Assembly: GCA_035527275.1 (NCBI GenBank)
Contig: DATLBA010000032.1
Coordinates: forward strand, 1 to 5,009
Length of the DNA stretch: 5,009 nt
Source of the DNA: DATLBA01 sp035527275
GTDB taxonomy: Bacteria > Planctomycetota > Phycisphaerae > FEN-1346
Reading direction: 5' to 3'
Shown: positions 4,550-5,009 of the stretch, piece after piece
Layout: the number at the start of each line of letters is the position of its first letter
Numbering within the stretch: position 1 is the first letter of the stretch
Position numbers and translations under genes: made by a program
Notes under the pieces: generated by a model
What the model saw: only the letters and a program-made list of their open reading frames with translations
Database searches by the model: none
What the model was told of the DNA's origin: nothing

Positions 4550-4777
4550 GCGCCAGAAACAGCACAGCCTTCAACGCAGAGAACGCTGAGACCGCAGAGG
4601 GGAGGATTGGGTAACACCAGAACGACTACGGAACGACACCGGCGCGGGTCTTGTAGCGGGGCTGCTTTGCCGTTCCCCAGGTCCTGCAGTTCTCTGCGTA
4701 CTCCCGCGGGCTCGACAGGCCGCGAGGCCTGGCGGCTGCGGTCTCTGCGGTGAAGGCTGTTGTGCTTTTGCCGGCGC
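4550..4777. mobile_element. MITE-like element with long imperfect terminal inverted repeats
   Basis: The left end, starting GCGCC at 4550, and the right end, the reverse complement from 4777, pair for about 37-40 bp. The inner block 4564-4586 matches the complement of 4738-4760 at 21 of 23 positions. The outer block, including AGCACA and GCGCC, matches at most positions, with one 3-nt difference (ACA once on the left, twice on the right). The core carries CGCAGAG words of a type common in environmental bacterial genomes (recollection). A central hairpin CAGGCC-GCGA-GGCCTG lies at 4716-4731. There is no coding sequence and no clear target duplication. The right end touches the HD-GYP stop codon at 4778. 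Confidence 0.6.
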
Positions 4778-5009
4778 CTACCGGAAACTCTCGCGGATCT
4801 CGTCGAGCATCTCGAGAGGCAGGTCCAGCAGGGCCTGGGCGACGTCCGGGTCGAACTGCTGGCCGGCAAGTTGGTGGATCCGGTCGCGTGCGGCATCGAG
4901 GTCCATCTCGCTGCGGAACGGCCGATGGCTGGTCAGGGCGTCCAGCGCGTCGGCGACGGTGAGCACGCGGGCCACCAGGGGGATCTCCTGGCCCGCTTTG
5001 CGGTCGGGG
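4778..5009 (-). CDS. HD-GYP domain protein, C-terminal fragment
   Basis: The last 76 residues run to TAG at 4778-4780; the N-terminal part and the HD and GYP catalytic motifs lie beyond the window edge. The visible part reads GQEIPLVARVLTVADALDAL, then TSHRPFR, then a helix and FDPDVAQALLDL, which is the characteristic end of HD-GYP domains (G-EEIP-xxARI-xxVAD-xFDALTxxRPYR ... FDPxVVxAF). These are metal-dependent phosphodiesterases that in characterised cases hydrolyse cyclic-di-GMP; activity cannot be judged here. The GTG at 4973-4975 falls inside the conserved ARVLTVAD region and is not a start. The minus-strand gene continues in from the right and is separated from the AlbA_2-ParA operon by over 1 kb, so it is not part of that operon. 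Confidence 0.88.
   Translation of the reverse strand, partial: PDRKAGQEIPLVARVLTVADALDALTSHRPFRSEMDLDAARDRIHQLAGQQFDPDVAQALLDLPLEMLDEIRESFR

Noticed and set aside
4550..4586. tRNA or other structured RNA gene
   Set aside because: No cloverleaf, no T-loop consensus and no CCA end; the pairing is with the far inverted repeat.
4294..4896. 200-codon minus-strand frame overlapping the HD-GYP end
   Set aside because: It runs out of frame through the HD-GYP coding region, then through the MITE-like element and A-tract zone; it has no domain signal.

Overview
The window looks like chromosomal DNA from a GC-rich bacterium, most likely a planctomycete-type organism (Phycisphaerae-like). This rests on three things: a threonylcarbamoyl-AMP synthase fused to a low-molecular-weight phosphatase, very GC-rich coding DNA (lines at 541-600 and 661-720 count to 73-75% GC), and long intergenic stretches packed with small dispersed repeats and hairpins. 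The taxonomic call is an inference. All four recognisable genes lie on the minus strand, so transcription runs from high to low coordinates.

In minus-strand order: (1) 5009-4778, the last 76 residues of an HD-GYP domain protein, cut by the window edge. (2) 4777-3715, about 1.06 kb without a convincing gene. It holds a roughly 230-bp MITE-like element with long imperfect terminal inverted repeats directly abutting the HD-GYP stop codon, a nested hairpin, a zone of G-run/T-tract motifs, an inverted diverged partial copy of the MITE-like sequence, a possible promoter, strong hairpins, and a short reading-frame remnant resembling the end of a DUF3883/NOV_C-type domain. (3) 3714-1529, a tight two-gene operon: a Schlafen-type AlbA_2 protein with a C-terminal GHKL-type (HATPase_c_4-like) region, then a ParA-family ATPase, overlapping by 4 bases (ATGA). 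(4) 1528-930, about 600 bp of repeat-rich intergenic DNA with hairpins and two tandem arrays built on GGAAAAGGGG / CCCCTTTTCC. (5) 929-1, a fused Sua5/TsaC plus LMW-phosphatase gene that runs off the left edge.

The two-gene operon is the accessory island here. Sampled lines are 52-57% GC against 73-75% in the fused gene, it is bracketed by repeat-laden DNA including a related 23-mer in the same orientation on both sides, and it pairs a potential nucleic-acid-cleaving or -binding sensor with a MinD/ParA-type ATPase switch and no ParB. I cannot match the pair to a named defence or partition system, so a two-component conflict or regulatory system is a hypothesis.

The fused housekeeping gene carries what looks like a 96-bp in-frame insertion of a small palindromic element, flanked by a target-site-like direct repeat, just before the conserved Sua5 core. 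It is the cleanest sign of recent small-element activity in the window.
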